Shown: positions 10,896 to 22,050 of the stretch, in pieces
How positions within the stretch are numbered: the first letter of the stretch is position 1
How the letters are laid out: every line of letters begins with the position of its first letter
NCBI GenBank assembly: GCA_963854835.1
Contig: OY978530.1
Span: 41,364,251 to 41,428,250 of the forward strand
DNA: 64,000 nt
DNA from: Megamerina dolium
Lineage: Eukaryota > Arthropoda > Insecta > Diptera > Megamerinidae
Direction of reading: 5' to 3'
Made by a program: the position numbers and the translations under genes
Notes under the pieces: generated by a model
Database searches by the model: none
The model's input: the letters and a program-made list of their open reading frames with translations, nothing else
Told to the model about the DNA's origin: nothing

Positions 10896-11641
10896 TTATT
10901 ATTATTATAGAAGATCAATAAATCGTCCACTGCTACGATTATAGTTGAATCTCCATTTGTAATGAATATTAACTTAATTTCGCGCTCGTGAGTCGGAGCA
11001 TCACATCTCATGTGCTCTGCCAAGTGTGCACGCTGGCTGTACTGATGCTAGGCTCAGCCGGTTGGGGAGGTTCGACTTTGCATAGCATATAAGAGGCAGA
11101 TCACTACAAAAAAAATCGAGTTGAAAAAAAGAGAAATACCGGCAAGACCGCCCTTCTCACCATAATCGCCCTCCCTACCATGCCTAATTGCCGTTTCTTA
11201 CATTAATCCCAATGCATCCAGGAGAGAGGTATGCTGCTGCCTGAGGAAGGTTAATTTAACCTCGACAAACCATTATGGCGAATAATGGAAATAATTTTTT
11301 TTTAACAAACCATATATATAAATCTATATTATTCTATTTTTTTTTCCTTTATTTAATTCATATCCTAACTTCTTCTTCTCCCGTTTTTTTTTGTATGTTT
11401 TTTTTTGACAGATTGTTCTTAAAACTATATACTGTGGTTAGTACTTAGTATAAAAAGAATTTAAAACAATTCGAAATTTCCCTTTTCTAAATAATCTTTT
11501 CTAACAATTTATTTTTCTTCTACATGTACTTATATAGGCCAGTTTATTGGCAAAATTAATTGTAAGCCCGAACTTCATAATTTCATACCTTACTCTACCC
11601 TTCGCCATGTCGTTGTTGTTGCCAAATCGATGTGTTGAAAT
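10896..11641. other. Unassigned spacer inside the inverted repeat
   Basis: About 750 bases without a coding frame. It holds an AT-rich tail, a GC-richer part (10980-11280) with no recognised motif, and long T/A runs (11330-11410). This is the innermost unpaired region between the two RTE arms, apart from the copia repeat. Confidence 0.5.
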
Positions 11642-11680
11642 CAGGCAACGTCTTCTTGGTATAGGCTTGGAGTCGGCTAT

Positions 11681-12378
11681 TTGTTAATGACCCCCACAAA
11701 CAGAAAAAGGACCACACTTTACGGATATGTACCTGACATATCCGGTTCCTCTATAAGAAAGGTATCTCTATCCAGCTGGTTGATGTCCTCGGAAAATATA
11801 AGGCTGACATCAACGCACTTCAGGAAATGTTATGGACGGCACAGGGTTGCTCTAAATGAGCATCCTGTGATATATATTACAGTTGCCACGCGGAGAGGCA
11901 CAAACGCGGATGTGGATTTGTTGTCAGAAAGAGACTGCGACATCTTGTCTCGCAGTTCACACCTGTGAATGAGCAGCTGGCAACAAACCGCATAAAGGCA
12001 AAAAATTTCAACATAATATGTGCCAACACCCCGATGAATAAGAAAAACGATGCGACGAAAAACAGCTTCTTTCAGCGCTTCGAAGTGGTTTATGACCGCT
12101 GCCCCCAACACTATAACAAAATCGTGCTTGGCGACATCAATGCCAGGATGGGCAAGAAAAGTACCTTTGGTTCAACTGTCGGAAAATTCAGCCTCCACCA
12201 GAATACTTCCGATAATGGAATGAGGTTGATCGATTTCGCCGCAGCATGGAACATGGTAACTAGTGGTACCAGATTTCAGCATCTCGGCATCCATAAAGCG
12301 ACGTGGATGTCTCCAGATCAACGAAGGAAATACCAAATTAATCACGTGATGATCGACGGAAGTATGCTTCTAGTGTGA
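11681..12378 (+). pseudogene. RTE endonuclease domain, copy B
   Basis: Frames 11681-11968 and 11965-12378 reproduce the copy A endonuclease with one substitution seen (Gly instead of Arg at residue 15 of the first frame). NKIVLGDINARMG, NMVTSGTRFQHLGIHKATW and INHVMIDGS are present. The two frames overlap by 4 nt, the same old frameshift as in copy A. After the stop at 12376 the frame is lost. A small insertion near 12427-12435 (CGATGATG) distinguishes the copies. Confidence 0.72.
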
Positions 12379-12601
12379 TGCACGTACTTTTGTCCGTGGT
12401 GCCATCATGTGCAGCTAAGGTGCGAATACGATGATGTATCGCCAAAATAAACGAAGTCGCACACAGACAAAGCCTAACGTCAATAAGCTGGAATCACCAG
12501 AGAGCGCAAACGCCTTTTCCACTCGATTATCGGATCTGCTTATGCAGAACACTCCTCCTCTTGATAAAATATGCGCACAGTGAACACACATATCACACTC
12601 C

Positions 12602-14023
12602 ATGACTAGTCCTGTTGAGGACGTAATCGGTTTCTACTGGCCTCTGAGGAATGAGTGGTATGATCAGGAGAGTGACGCTACCGCAGAGAAAGACACCGCC
12701 TACAGAAAAACCGTACGACCAGGTGCCACGCGAGCTGTTAAGGAGCGATACAGAGGGAAGAAGAATGCGCAGAAACGTCCTTTCAGGCGTAAGAAGAGAG
12801 AGCTTATGGGGGAAACACTTCTCTTCGTTGCTGAATGGCGACGCCTCAAACAATCCCGCCAGCAAAGGAGATCTCCCGAGCTCCACAATCACGGATGATT
12901 GTAATAGATGTTCCACCACCCGACTATGATGAGGCCACTTCTAGGCTGAAAAACAACAAAGCTGCAGTTGCTGATGACCTGCGTGCCGAGTTGTTTAAGA
13001 CCTCAGGCGATGAGCTGCTCACCAGCATGCACCAGCTCGTAAGCAGAAGATGGTCGGATGAAAGCATGCCCGATGATTGGAGACTGAGCGTACAGTCCCG
13101 TACATAAGAAAGTTTTCTTAGCAAAGTATACAAGGTCTTGCCGAGCGTACTGTGTGAAAGATTGAAGCCTCTGATTAACAACCTGGACCTTACAAGTGTG
13201 ACTTCAGACCTGGTAAATCTACCATCGGACAGATTTTCACACTTCGCTAAATCCTGGAAAAGACCCAAGAAAAACAGATCGACACACACCATTTATTTGT
13301 TGATTATAAAGCCGCTTTCGACAGTCCGCTAAAGGATTACCTCTACACAACAATGTCTGAGTTCGGTATTCCTTCAAGCTTATTCGACTTTGTAGAATGA
13401 CACTGTGTAACTCCCGTAGTTCACTGAAAATTAGGAAGGACCTCTCCCCGCCGTTTATTACCGAACGTGGTTTCACACGAGGTGATTCGATATCGTGCGA
13501 CTTCTTCAATCTTATTATGGAGAAAATAATACGAGCTGCTGCTCTACGGCATAATGGAACTATCTTCAACAAAATTGTCATGCAGTTGGGGTATGCCGAT
13601 GATATTGAGATAATCGGCATGAACATGCGAGTAGTCAGCGCAACATTCTCAGAGTTGGAAAGAGAGTCGCGTCGAATGGGTTTCACGGAGAACGAGGGCA
13701 AGACGTAGTACCTAGTACAAACAAACAAAGAGTCCCGGCTTCTTGGATAGCACGTTACTGATGATACCTATGCTTTTGAAGTAGTGAAGGACTTTATCTA
13801 TCATGGAAACAGCATTAACAGCAGTAATGACGTCAGCCTAAAGATATTGCGAAAGATCACTCGTACTAACTCGTGCTACTCTCGACAAACGGAAACCATA
13901 CTTTACAAGTCTCTTATCACGCCTGTTCTTACATATAGAAGCTTGGACAATTTCCACTCCGATGAGAGAATGCTCAGAATTTTCGAGAGAAAAGTCCTAC
14001 GCTGTATGCCAACTCTGACATAA
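12602..14023 (+). pseudogene. RTE linker and RT, copy B
   Basis: Basic linker at 12602-12898; RT fingers at 12835-13107 (KNNKAAVADDLRAELFK, MPDDWRLSV); palm at 13397-13708 with RGFTRGDSISCDFFNLIMEK and GYADDIEIIG (catalytic ADD); thumb and connection at 13784-14023 (DFIYHGNSINSSNDVSL). Stops fall at 13105, 13706 and 13753 and frames change several times. Copy A lacks everything after ADDIEIIG. Confidence 0.72.
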
Positions 14024-14120
14024 TAAAGCGCATTAAAATTCAGCGGCTGCGCTAGCTAGGTCATGGAATGGAAAAACACACTCGATTTTCGATTGTAATG
14101 GCCACATAAGTAAGTAAGTA

Positions 14121-14300
14121 ACTTATATATATAGTAATATTATGTATAAGCTTTTGACACTTCTCACTTTTATTAAAATCTGAAACGAGTAAAGAACAAA
14201 AGGCGGTCTTTTTAATTTAATAAAATAACAGTTACGCATACCACTCCATCTTGTATTCGCATACCCCTCCATCGCATATTCGTGTTATAAATTTTATGAT
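14121..14300. other. Flank between RTE tail and BEL LTR
   Basis: AT-rich sequence with no coding frame and no recognised repeat. The five bases before the BEL LTR are ATGAT; the partner site cannot be tested because the 3' LTR is truncated. Confidence 0.5.
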
Positions 14301-14708
14301 TGTTCGGTCACATTAAGACCTACTGTAGCTCTCATTATTATATCATATAAGTTATATGCATTCACATGTACTATATTCACTCTTATTGTTATACTTACGC
14401 TTTATATGCATTCATATGTACTATACTCACACTTGTTGTTACACTCATACTCTTTATGCATTCATATGTACCATACTCACACTTGTTGTTACACTCACAC
14501 TTTATGTGCATTCATACATATTCATGCCATAAGAGGGCAACTGCAACTTGTAATTTAAATATTAAATTCATTACCGTTTTTGAAGTCAACCGAAGCGCAT
14601 CGTTCTTTTTATTATACACTTGACATTCGCTAATATTCGCTAACATTCGCTTTCTCGGTATATATTCAATATATATTTCGCGGTCGTGAAAAACCTCACG
14701 ATCCTTCA
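14301..14708 (+). repeat. BEL/Pao 5' LTR
   Basis: Begins TGTTCGGTCACATTAAGACC and ends near TTCA at 14708 (TG...CA). The same start recurs at 20985. It contains a 50-base tandem array at 14354-14503 and a TATA-like stretch (TATATATTCAATATATA) near 14658. The LTR would supply promoter and polyadenylation signals. Confidence 0.8.
14354..14515. repeat. 50-bp tandem array in LTR
   Basis: Three diverged copies of a 50-base unit with ATGCATTCA at 14356, 14406 and 14456, plus a partial fourth at about 14506. Each unit also contains ATGTAC then ATACTCAC and TTGTTGTTA. Located in the probable U3 region, so it may be an enhancer-like array. Confidence 0.8.
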
Positions 14709-14713
14709 TTTTT

Positions 14714-14731
14714 TGGCGCCCAACGTAGGGC
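14714..14731 (+). promoter_or_regulatory. Primer-binding-site-like sequence
   Basis: TGGCGCCCAACGTAGGG lies 5 bases after the proposed LTR end. A TGGCGCC start matches the 3' ends of tRNAs used as primers by LTR elements. The priming tRNA was not determined. Confidence 0.6.
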
Positions 14732-14980
14732 ACGAATTTTCTAAAATTTGATTAAAATATCGTGGTTGTCGGTTCGTGCTCTCGATTCGGAAATCGCAAA
14801 ACGTATATATATAAAAAAAAAACTACATTTCGCGCATTCGGTGACCTGTGATTTTCGTTCGATTTTTCATCAAGACACCTAAATCGGTGCATCGTCATCA
14901 TCATCATTATCGTCGAAGCCAATAATCATCAGCTTCATCGAAATTTGGTACCCTTTGAAGGAACTGTACCAAATTTGCCA

Positions 14981-15477
14981 GTGCGAATCACAAATTTGTC
15001 GATGTGATTCCTCATTGCCTAATGTAACTGTCGCAACACTATCAAACAGTGTAAAGCCGTTACCGTTGCTCGTACGCCTTTTTGTTGTTGTCGCTCACGC
15101 CACATCGCTGCTTTGCCCTACACAACGTGGCTACTGCGCTGCAGGCGTCGAACTTGACCGCTTGCTGCTGCGCTTATGTATTGGATGAGTGCGCACATTA
15201 TTACTTACATATTCATCATTGGTATCAGCTTTGGCTGTGCGAATCACAAAATTGTCGATGTGATTCCTCACTGCCTAATGTAACTGTCGCAACACTAACA
15301 AAACAGTGTCAAACCGTTATTGTTGCTCGTACGTTTTTTGTTTGTCGCTCACGCCACATTGCTGCTTTGCCTTACACAACGTGGCTACTGCGCTGCAGGC
15401 GTCGAATTTGACCGCTTGCTGCTGCGCTTATGCATTGGATAAGCGTGCGCATTATTACTTACATACTCAACATTCAG
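14981..15477. repeat. 256-bp tandem duplication in BEL leader
   Basis: The block beginning GTGCGAATCACAAA at 14981 is repeated from 15237 (GTGCGAATCACAAAATTG) with small indels and about 5-8% differences by eye. Both copies contain GATGTGATTCCTCA, CACAACGTGGCTACTGCG and GACCGCTTGCTGCTGCGC. It lies in the 1.1-kb untranslated leader between the primer site and gag. Confidence 0.88.
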
Positions 15478-15819
15478 CTTCATCGTTGCTGTAATCTCGC
15501 CTTTGCCATCGCTCTCTCTCTTCTTGGTATCATCAACGCGTAGCACTTGGGAGTCACTTGCACTCAATCACCTGTTGTTGCAGTAATTCTTCGTATCATC
15601 GTATAACCAAACGTGTAATTGATACGTATTAGGCATCGGCGCAAGTTGCGCTTGGATCATCTACACTTTCGTTTGCAGTGGAACAGTTGTCATCGTGTTA
15701 TTTGCGCATCAATTTACATAGCTTGCTGCTCAATTAATACATTCATTTATACGCAAACTTGCTGCCAATACTCATACTTCACAGAGTAAGTTATTAATTT
15801 TCAATCGTTTAATTTCATT

Positions 15820-17085
15820 ATGTCTTTGGAAAAATTAAAACAATCTCGTGCCAATACTAAAAGAAGTATTGCTCGCATAAAACATATGGTCGATGATAGT
15901 TTAAAGCCAGATGGACAGCTCCTTTCAACAGCAGAATACAAGTGTCGCCTCGGAATCCTCGAATCCTACTTTAAGCAAATTCTTTCAACACAAACTAAAA
16001 TTGAAGAATTAGATAGCGAAGACGATGTCCGCGGTGACTTGGAGGAGCTTTATGTCAATACGAAGTTAAGTATACAGTCACAATTGAGTCAAGACCCAAA
16101 CGCAACACTATCGGATTCCACTTGCATAGTACAGTCCAGTTCAAAATTGCCTCAATTGAAATTACCCTCGTTTAGTGGAAGATACTCCGAATATAGAAAT
16201 TTTATAACTTCTTTTAAGCAAATTATTGACCGTGAGCTGAGCCTTTCCAACATTGAGAAGTTTAACCACTTGCGTAATTGCCTCCACGGCCAAGCGTTGG
16301 AAACAGTGAATGCATTTCAAGTCACTAATGAAAATTAACCCAAGGCATTGGAAAGACTCAGGGCTCGTTTTGATAATCCAACACTTATTTTCTTGGAAAA
16401 TATTTCTTCACTATTTGAGCTGCCTTCGGTTTCAAAAGCCAGTTGCTTTGAATTGAGAAGTCTCGTTGACAACGCCTCTGCCCTTTTTGGTTCTCTGCAA
16501 TCTTTGGGCACTGAGAAACAAATTACTGACGCAATGTTAATATATTTAATTTTAAATAAGGCTGACAATGACACGAAGAAACAGTGGAAGCAGTCGTTGG
16601 ATTTTAGTAAACTACCCTCATGGGAGGAGTTTACAAATGTGTTAGAAAGACACTGCCAATATCTGGAGTCCCTTACGGCACATAACGTCTTCGCGCCGCA
16701 AGTGCTGACAATTAGTAAACCCTCGAAGGGTAACAATAAACAGCGTACTCATGCATTTACACTTTCGAATTCAACATGCGCTGTATGCTCGAGTGGGAGC
16801 CATAAAGTTTTTAATTGCGATCGATTTAAGTCTTTAAATGCCATTCAACGTTTTGAACAAGTTAAAGGGATATGACTTTGTTTTAACTGCTTTGCAAAGG
16901 GGCATCAGCTTCCCAATTGTCCGTCGTCACATAGATGCAAGGTTTGTTCACGACAACATCATAGCCTACTTCACCGTGCTACATCAACTACGCCTGAATC
17001 TTCTATATCAGCAAATTCTTCGCCTCAATCGCCATCAGGTCCCGGTTATCCATCGATCTCAAATCGGGCTACCACACACACTCAT
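15820..17085 (+). pseudogene. BEL Gag with zinc knuckles
   Basis: Gag starts at an ATG in SLEKLKQSRANTKRSI. The capsid region holds LPQLKLPSFSGRYSEY (a hallmark of BEL Gag) and FNHLRNCLHGQALETV. Zinc-binding segments follow: CAVCSSGSHKVFNC and, past a TGA, CFNCFAKGHQLPNC with a CKVCSRQHH end. In-frame stops at 16336 (TAA) and 16873 (TGA) interrupt an otherwise single frame that runs on into protease. Gag would form the particle and bind RNA. Confidence 0.85.
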
Positions 17086-18021
17086 ATGAACAACTTACGG
17101 TCGGAGTCGAACAGTTCGTCATTAAACCAAATTATTCTTGCTACGGCCAATGTTCTGGTTCGTGATGCCTCAGGCATCTATAGACAGGGTACAGCTTTAC
17201 TCGACTCCTGTTCTCAGGTAAATTTCGTTACCAATGAATTTTGTCAAAGGCTTCTACTACCAAGAAGCAAACATAACGTCGAGATTTGCAGCATTGGCAA
17301 GTCGTCGACAAATATAAAATATAAAACTTCAACAAATATTAAATCGCGTACAAATGGCTTCGAGTTACCTCTAGAATTTTGCGTCACTTCAAGCATTGCA
17401 TATCAACCGGAAATGGAAATCGATATCTCATCCTGGAATATTCCACCAAATATTGAACTCGCTGATAAAGAATTTTATAAATCTAAACGAATTGATTTAC
17501 TTCTAGGTACTGAAAGTTTCTTCAGCCTATTATCGGTCGGTCAAATCAAATTTGGCGACAACTTGCCAGTCTTGCAGAAGACGCTACTTGGATGGGTTGT
17601 TTCCGGACGCTACGAATCAACCATTAACGACACTAGGTCACTATGTATGGTGGCATGTGATGATTCACTAAATGCAAAACTAGAACGGTTTTGGAATCTT
17701 GAAGAAGTTACTCCTACTGTGCATGCGTGGACTCGTGAGCAAAACAGTTGCGAACGTTTGTACACTGATACAGTCTCACGCAGTTCGACTGGTAGAATAA
17801 TAGTCAAACTACCATTTAATGATGATCCAGTTTGTTTGGGTGCTTCATATACCACCGCTCTTCGCCGTTTTATATCACAAGAACGTCGTCTTTCGCAGTC
17901 GCTGGATCTGCGAGCTCAATATGTCGCCTTCATGGAGGAGTATGAGAACTTGGGGCATATGACTATCGTTGAAAACCCAAAATTAGATGAACCGCATTAC
18001 TACCGCATCATTATGTTTTAA
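17086..18021 (+). pseudogene. BEL aspartic protease and Pol N-terminus
   Basis: A 311-residue frame in the same frame as Gag. The protease motif is at residues about 38-52: TALLDSCSQVNFVT. Most BEL proteases have Gly after Asp-Ser at this site, and here Cys is seen. The rest (LLGTESFFSLLSVGQ, LPVLQKTLLGWVVSGR) is the conserved BEL stretch joining protease to RT. The frame is lost at about 18000. Confidence 0.8.
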
Positions 18022-18902
18022 AACCATCAAGCACTTCGACAAAATTGAGGGTCGTCTTCGACGCATCTTGCCGTACCACTTCGCAAAGGTCACTCAACGA
18101 CATACAAATGGTCGGACCAACACTGCAGACGGAGCTGGTGATGCTTCTTCTAAACTTTCGATTGCATCGTTTCGCGTTGACTGCTGACATTGTCAAAATG
18201 TACAGACAAGTGCTCATTAGCCAAGAACATCGAAATTTCCAGTACATACTGTGGAGAGATTCGCCTACAAAGGAGATTAGTACGTATCAACTCAATACGG
18301 TCACTTATGGAATGGCAGCCGCGCAATATCTTGCTGTACGAAGCCTGTTTTATTTAGCTGATCAATACGCATCGAAATTTCAAGTTGGCTCAAGGGTCGT
18401 CAAATCTTCGTTTTATGTAGACGATCTTCTTTGTGGCGCCGATTCCATCGATGAGCTTTCACGCATAAAATATGAGACCTGCGAATTACTGAAGTTCGGC
18501 GGTTTTGAGCTTGCGAAATGGCATTCCAACCACCCGCAGTTTAGAGATGTCAGTGCTGTAAAGGATCTGAATCTGGATAATTCCGTTACGAGTACACTTG
18601 GTATCATATGGGACCAGAGTAGTGACTCCTTTCTCTTTACTTTCGAACCAAAGCAACATCTCACCAACTGAATCACAAAAAGATATATTTTGTCGATTGC
18701 AGCTTCACTTTTTGATCCTCTTGGTCTCCTGGCTCCGGTGAGTATTGTTGCAAAAATTATAATTCAAGAGTTATGGCTATCTAAACTGGATTGGGATGAA
18801 TCTGTTACCCAGAACATTTACTTGGCATGGACCAATTTTATCAACAGTTTGTCGAACCTTCCGTTAATCAAGGTTCGAGATATTGTTTATCAGCAGATGT
18901 AG
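18003..18902 (+). pseudogene. BEL reverse transcriptase
   Basis: RT in the frame 18045-18671 and, past a TGA at 18669, 18690-18902. It begins RVVFDASCRTTSQRSLND, has ADIVKMYRQVLI, and the catalytic motif SFYVDDLLCGAD at about residues 123-134. SIAASLFDPLGLLAPV follows, typical of the BEL RT-RNase H connection. A frame change near 18895 leads into RNase H. Confidence 0.85.
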
Positions 18903-19465
18903 AATCATTTCAACTTCACGGATTTTGCGACTCATCAATTCGTGCATATGGTTGCGCAATCTATACGCGCATAGTGGATCGTGCAGGCAACATACGCGTG
19001 TACCTCGTTATCGCAAAATCAAGAGTTGCACCTATTAAGAAACAATCCTTACCGAAGTTGGAACTTTGTGGCGCCTTACTACTCGCACGGCTTCTCACAA
19101 AAATTAAATCACTTTTTTCTAATCACGGATTCTCTAGTTATCTTTGGACAGATTCCCAGATAGTGCTACATTGGCTTCGAATGCATTCAGCCACTCTCTC
19201 TACATTTGTTGGCAATAGAGTATCTGAGATTCAGGAGTTGACAGCTGGCGCTAATTGGAGACATGTACCTACACACAGTAATCCAGCTGATATTGTTTCC
19301 AGAGGCAGCACAGTAGAAGAGCTGGCGAAGTCAAATTGGTTCACTGGCCCTTCATTTTTGTATAACCACCCGCACAAATGGCCCGATGAATGTCATGGTA
19401 ACATCAATATGGAAGTCGTGGAAAGGGAGAAACGGAAGTCAGCATTCACGATGGCAGTAACTTAA
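18895..19465 (+). pseudogene. BEL RNase H
   Basis: The segment GFCDSSIRAYGCAIYTR (first Asp), KLELCGALLLARLL (Glu), YLWTDSQIVLHWLR (Asp) and THSNPADIVSRG (final Asp region) give a complete retroelement RNase H by eye, of the BEL type that lies between RT and integrase. A TAA stop at 19463-19465 interrupts the frame before integrase. Confidence 0.82.
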
Positions 19466-20961
19466 AACTTTATCCTAGAAACCATTGATAAATCCAGTTC
19501 ATACATTCGTAGCATTAGATTAATTGCTCTACTTTTTCGCTTTTATTATAAGCTGCAGCATCGATCGGCACCGGACAACTTCGAGGTGGGACCCCTCTCC
19601 GCGCAAGAGCTGCATCATGCCTTGCTGTGCATCGTATGGAATATACAACAACAACACTATGCTGAGGACCTTCGGTTGCTGCAGAGAGAGTCGATGGCAA
19701 AGGGCACGTTGCCGTGTCTAAATCCATTCATCGAGTCTACTGGAGGATTCGAACTACTAAAGGTCGGTTGGCGACTCCACTTGGCAGACATTCCTGAAAC
19801 TCAAATGCATCCTATTTTGCTCCCTGGCAAATGTCAATTCGTCGTTCGCTACGTACATCATTTACATATTAGCAACTATCATGCCGGACCTAAGGCACTG
19901 GTAGCTTTAATTCGTCTTAATTTTTGGATCGTCAATGCGCGTGACGTAGCAAGGAGAACTGTTCGAAATTGTATTCACTGCGTCAGATACAAACCGAAGT
20001 TGCTGCAACAAATAATGGGTAATTTGCCAGTGGAGCGTTTAACTCCGTCTCGTCCATTCGCGCGCTGTGGCATCGACTTCTGCGGTCCTGTCAATGTTTA
20101 TCTTCGCATCCGAGGCAAGGCACCCAACAAAGCTTACATAGCTATATTTGTGTGTCTAGCTACTAAAGCTATACACATAGAAGTTGTTTCGGATCTCTCG
20201 ACAGATGCCTTTCTGGCATCACTGAAACGCATGATTGCACGACGTGGTTTACCTTCTGATATTTTCCGCGACAACGTGACCAATTTTGTTGGCGCGTGCA
20301 ATAAACTGAACGATTTGAAGACATTCCTATTCAAAGAGGAGCACCGAAACTCCATCATAAATTTTTGCACTAATGAATTCATAAATTTCAGATTTATTCC
20401 TCCCAGAGCACCTCATTTCGGCGGTATTTGGGAGGCCGCTGTCAAATCTGCCAAGGGTCACCTGAATCGTAGCCTGTGGAACACTAGAATGACGTTTGAA
20501 GAGTTGTCCACAGTCATGGTCAAAATGAAGCGATTCTCAACTCTAGACCAATAGCACCACTCTCCAACGATCCAAGCGATTATGAAGCTCTAACACCAGG
20601 TCACTTCATTATTGGCAGCGCACTCAAATCCCTTCCAGAACGATCAGTCTCGGAAAACATAAATCACCTTGATCGATGGGCTCGAATCTGCAGCATCAAA
20701 CAAGTATTTTGGTCCCGCTGGTCGCATGACTACATAAACGAGCTGCAGATGCGAACTAAATGGTCAGCTGAACACCCAAACATAGCGAATGACGCCATGG
20801 TCATCATACATGAAGACAACGTTCCACCGCTACGCTGGCAATTAGGTAGAGTCGTCAATGGCATCCCTGGAAAGGATACTCGCATACGAGTAGTGGACGT
20901 GCGCACAGCGAGAGGAATCATTAGACGCCCTATTCATAAATTAGCATTACTACCTGTTTGA
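19466..20961 (+). pseudogene. BEL integrase and DUF5641-like tail
   Basis: Zinc-binding part near 19855-19990 (HHLHISNYHAG, then CIHCVRYK). Catalytic core at 20050-20470: CGIDFCGP (first Asp), FRDNVTNF (second Asp; Gly of the usual DNGTNF appears as Val), and FGGIWEAAVKSAK (Glu). A frame change near 20525 precedes the final segment (20533-20961) with NSRPIAPLSNDP, LTPGHFIIG and FWSRWSHDYINELQ, a DUF5641-like tail. Ends at TGA 20959-20961. Confidence 0.85.
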
Positions 20962-20970
20962 AAGTTCTTT

Positions 20971-21043
20971 CAATGCGGCCGGGATGTTCGGTCACATTTA
21001 AGACCTACTGTAGCTCTCATTATTATATCATATAAGTTATATA
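20971..21043 (+). repeat. Polypurine tract and truncated 3' LTR
   Basis: GCGGCCGGGA at 20975-20984 immediately precedes TGTTCGGTCACATTTAAGACC, a copy of the 5' LTR start. Homology ends near 21043 in an A-rich run, so only about 59 bases of 3' LTR remain. Confidence 0.8.
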
Positions 21044-21604
21044 AAATATTAAAAAAAAAAATAATAAAAAAAAATAAAAATACATGTCGCGATCCGGGAT
21101 CAAACCCGTATACGTAACCAAAGTCGGGTGGTGGGACGAACCCACAAATTACATCATATCTTTGGGGTGTAAAATTAAGTACGTACATTTGGTTGTGCTG
21201 TCCTTTAATTCAAATAATGTGAATTAATTGAATGAAGGTAAAAGCACAGGCCAATAAAGACAAACGCATGAAACAAATATTAGAATTCTTGTTTGGTTTA
21301 GCATGCGTCTAACAGATAAAGATCATGCTGAACCAACAAGAATCGAGAAAAGCGACTTCCGTATATGATCGGACAAGTGACATATCTACATGTATTTGCC
21401 CAGTTAGGATCACAATTGAAGCGTCATTCTTCAGTTGTAAAAATATTGCAACAACGACCCGTTGGGTGAATTAATACCAAGGAGTACTCTTTTGAAGCAG
21501 ATCTATCTATGGTGCTCGACAATAAGTGTTCTTGCCCTAAAGTGATCCCAGCTACGGGAGCTTCGGGTAGTCGACTTCGAGCCTTCTGCTCTGCCTAAGT
21601 AGCC
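21044..21604. other. Unassigned flank
   Basis: A-rich start, then sequence with no coding frame. Two B-box-like words on the minus strand (GGGTTTGATCCC near 21100, GGGTTCGTCCC near 21137) lack a matching A box or cloverleaf. Nothing else is supported. Confidence 0.5.
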
Positions 21605-22050
21605 AGTTTGACCACTTAAAAACCAAGAGCAACCAGCTTGAACGCTGGTTCCTCCTACATTCCATTCCTTGTCTCAATCTTGCATGCGTAAGATAAGAAT
21701 AGGGTAGTATTATTAATTTGTAGTCTCCATTGAATAATTCCGTTATAACGAATAAAGTATTTTCATTAATTTGTAATTTCAATTAAATAATTCTTCTGTA
21801 CTTCAAATCCTCTTTTTTTTCCTTTTACTTTAATTATAAAACTTCATTTTGTAAAACGAAATAAACGAAAAGAATAATAAAAAGTAGGAATTGTACCGCG
21901 AAAGGTATATCATCCGAGCCGGTAATATAATAGTGTCGGTAATATTACTGTCAATTTTGACAGTAAGTGTGTAATTAGGTCTTCCTCCTACAACAAGAGT
22001 TTTTCCTCTTGTTTACCGTGGCTGGCTGAGTGTTACCCCAGCTGGAAAAT
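21605..22050 (+). repeat. Dispersed repeat R1, plus copy
   Basis: Matches 55810-56217 in reverse complement along its whole length. Shared anchors in order: GACCACTTAAAAACCA, CATTCCTTGT, GAATAAAGTATTTT, AATTTGTAAT, AAGTAGGAAT, ATCCGAGC, TAGTGTCGGTAATATTACT, CCTACAACAAG and CCCCAGCTGGAAAA. Divergence is roughly 20-25% by eye. It contains AATAAA and no ORF. An LTR or a MITE are both possible. Confidence 0.75.

Larger units (their letters stand above)
11642..14120 (+). mobile_element. RTE LINE copy B
   Basis: Same RTE family as copy A, on the plus strand. It starts CAGGCAACGTCTTCTTGG at 11642, has an ~80-base deletion relative to copy A near 11683, then endonuclease (11681-12378), linker (12602-12929), RT (12835-13708) and RT C-terminal region (13784-14023, ending LRIFERKVLRCMP). 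It ends in a short AAGT repeat at 14103-14120, the kind of microsatellite tail known for RTE elements. It extends about 500 bases past the point where copy A stops. Premature stops are shared with copy A. Confidence 0.78.
14301..21043 (+). mobile_element. BEL/Pao LTR retrotransposon, nearly complete
   Basis: Order: 5' LTR, primer-binding-like site, long leader, gag, protease, RT, RNase H, integrase and DUF5641-like tail, polypurine tract, start of 3' LTR. RNase H before integrase and the final DUF5641-like domain are features of BEL/Pao. The coding region 15820-20961 carries stops at 16336, 16873, 18669 and 19463 and frame changes near 18000, 18895 and 20525. The 3' LTR is cut after about 59 of ~408 bases. 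It inserted after decay of the neighbouring RTE copy or independently. Confidence 0.88.

Noticed and set aside
21083..21145. Two B-box-like words on the minus strand suggesting a tRNA or second SINE
   Set aside because: No A box at the right distance, no acceptor pairing, and a T-rich run only by chance of AT content.
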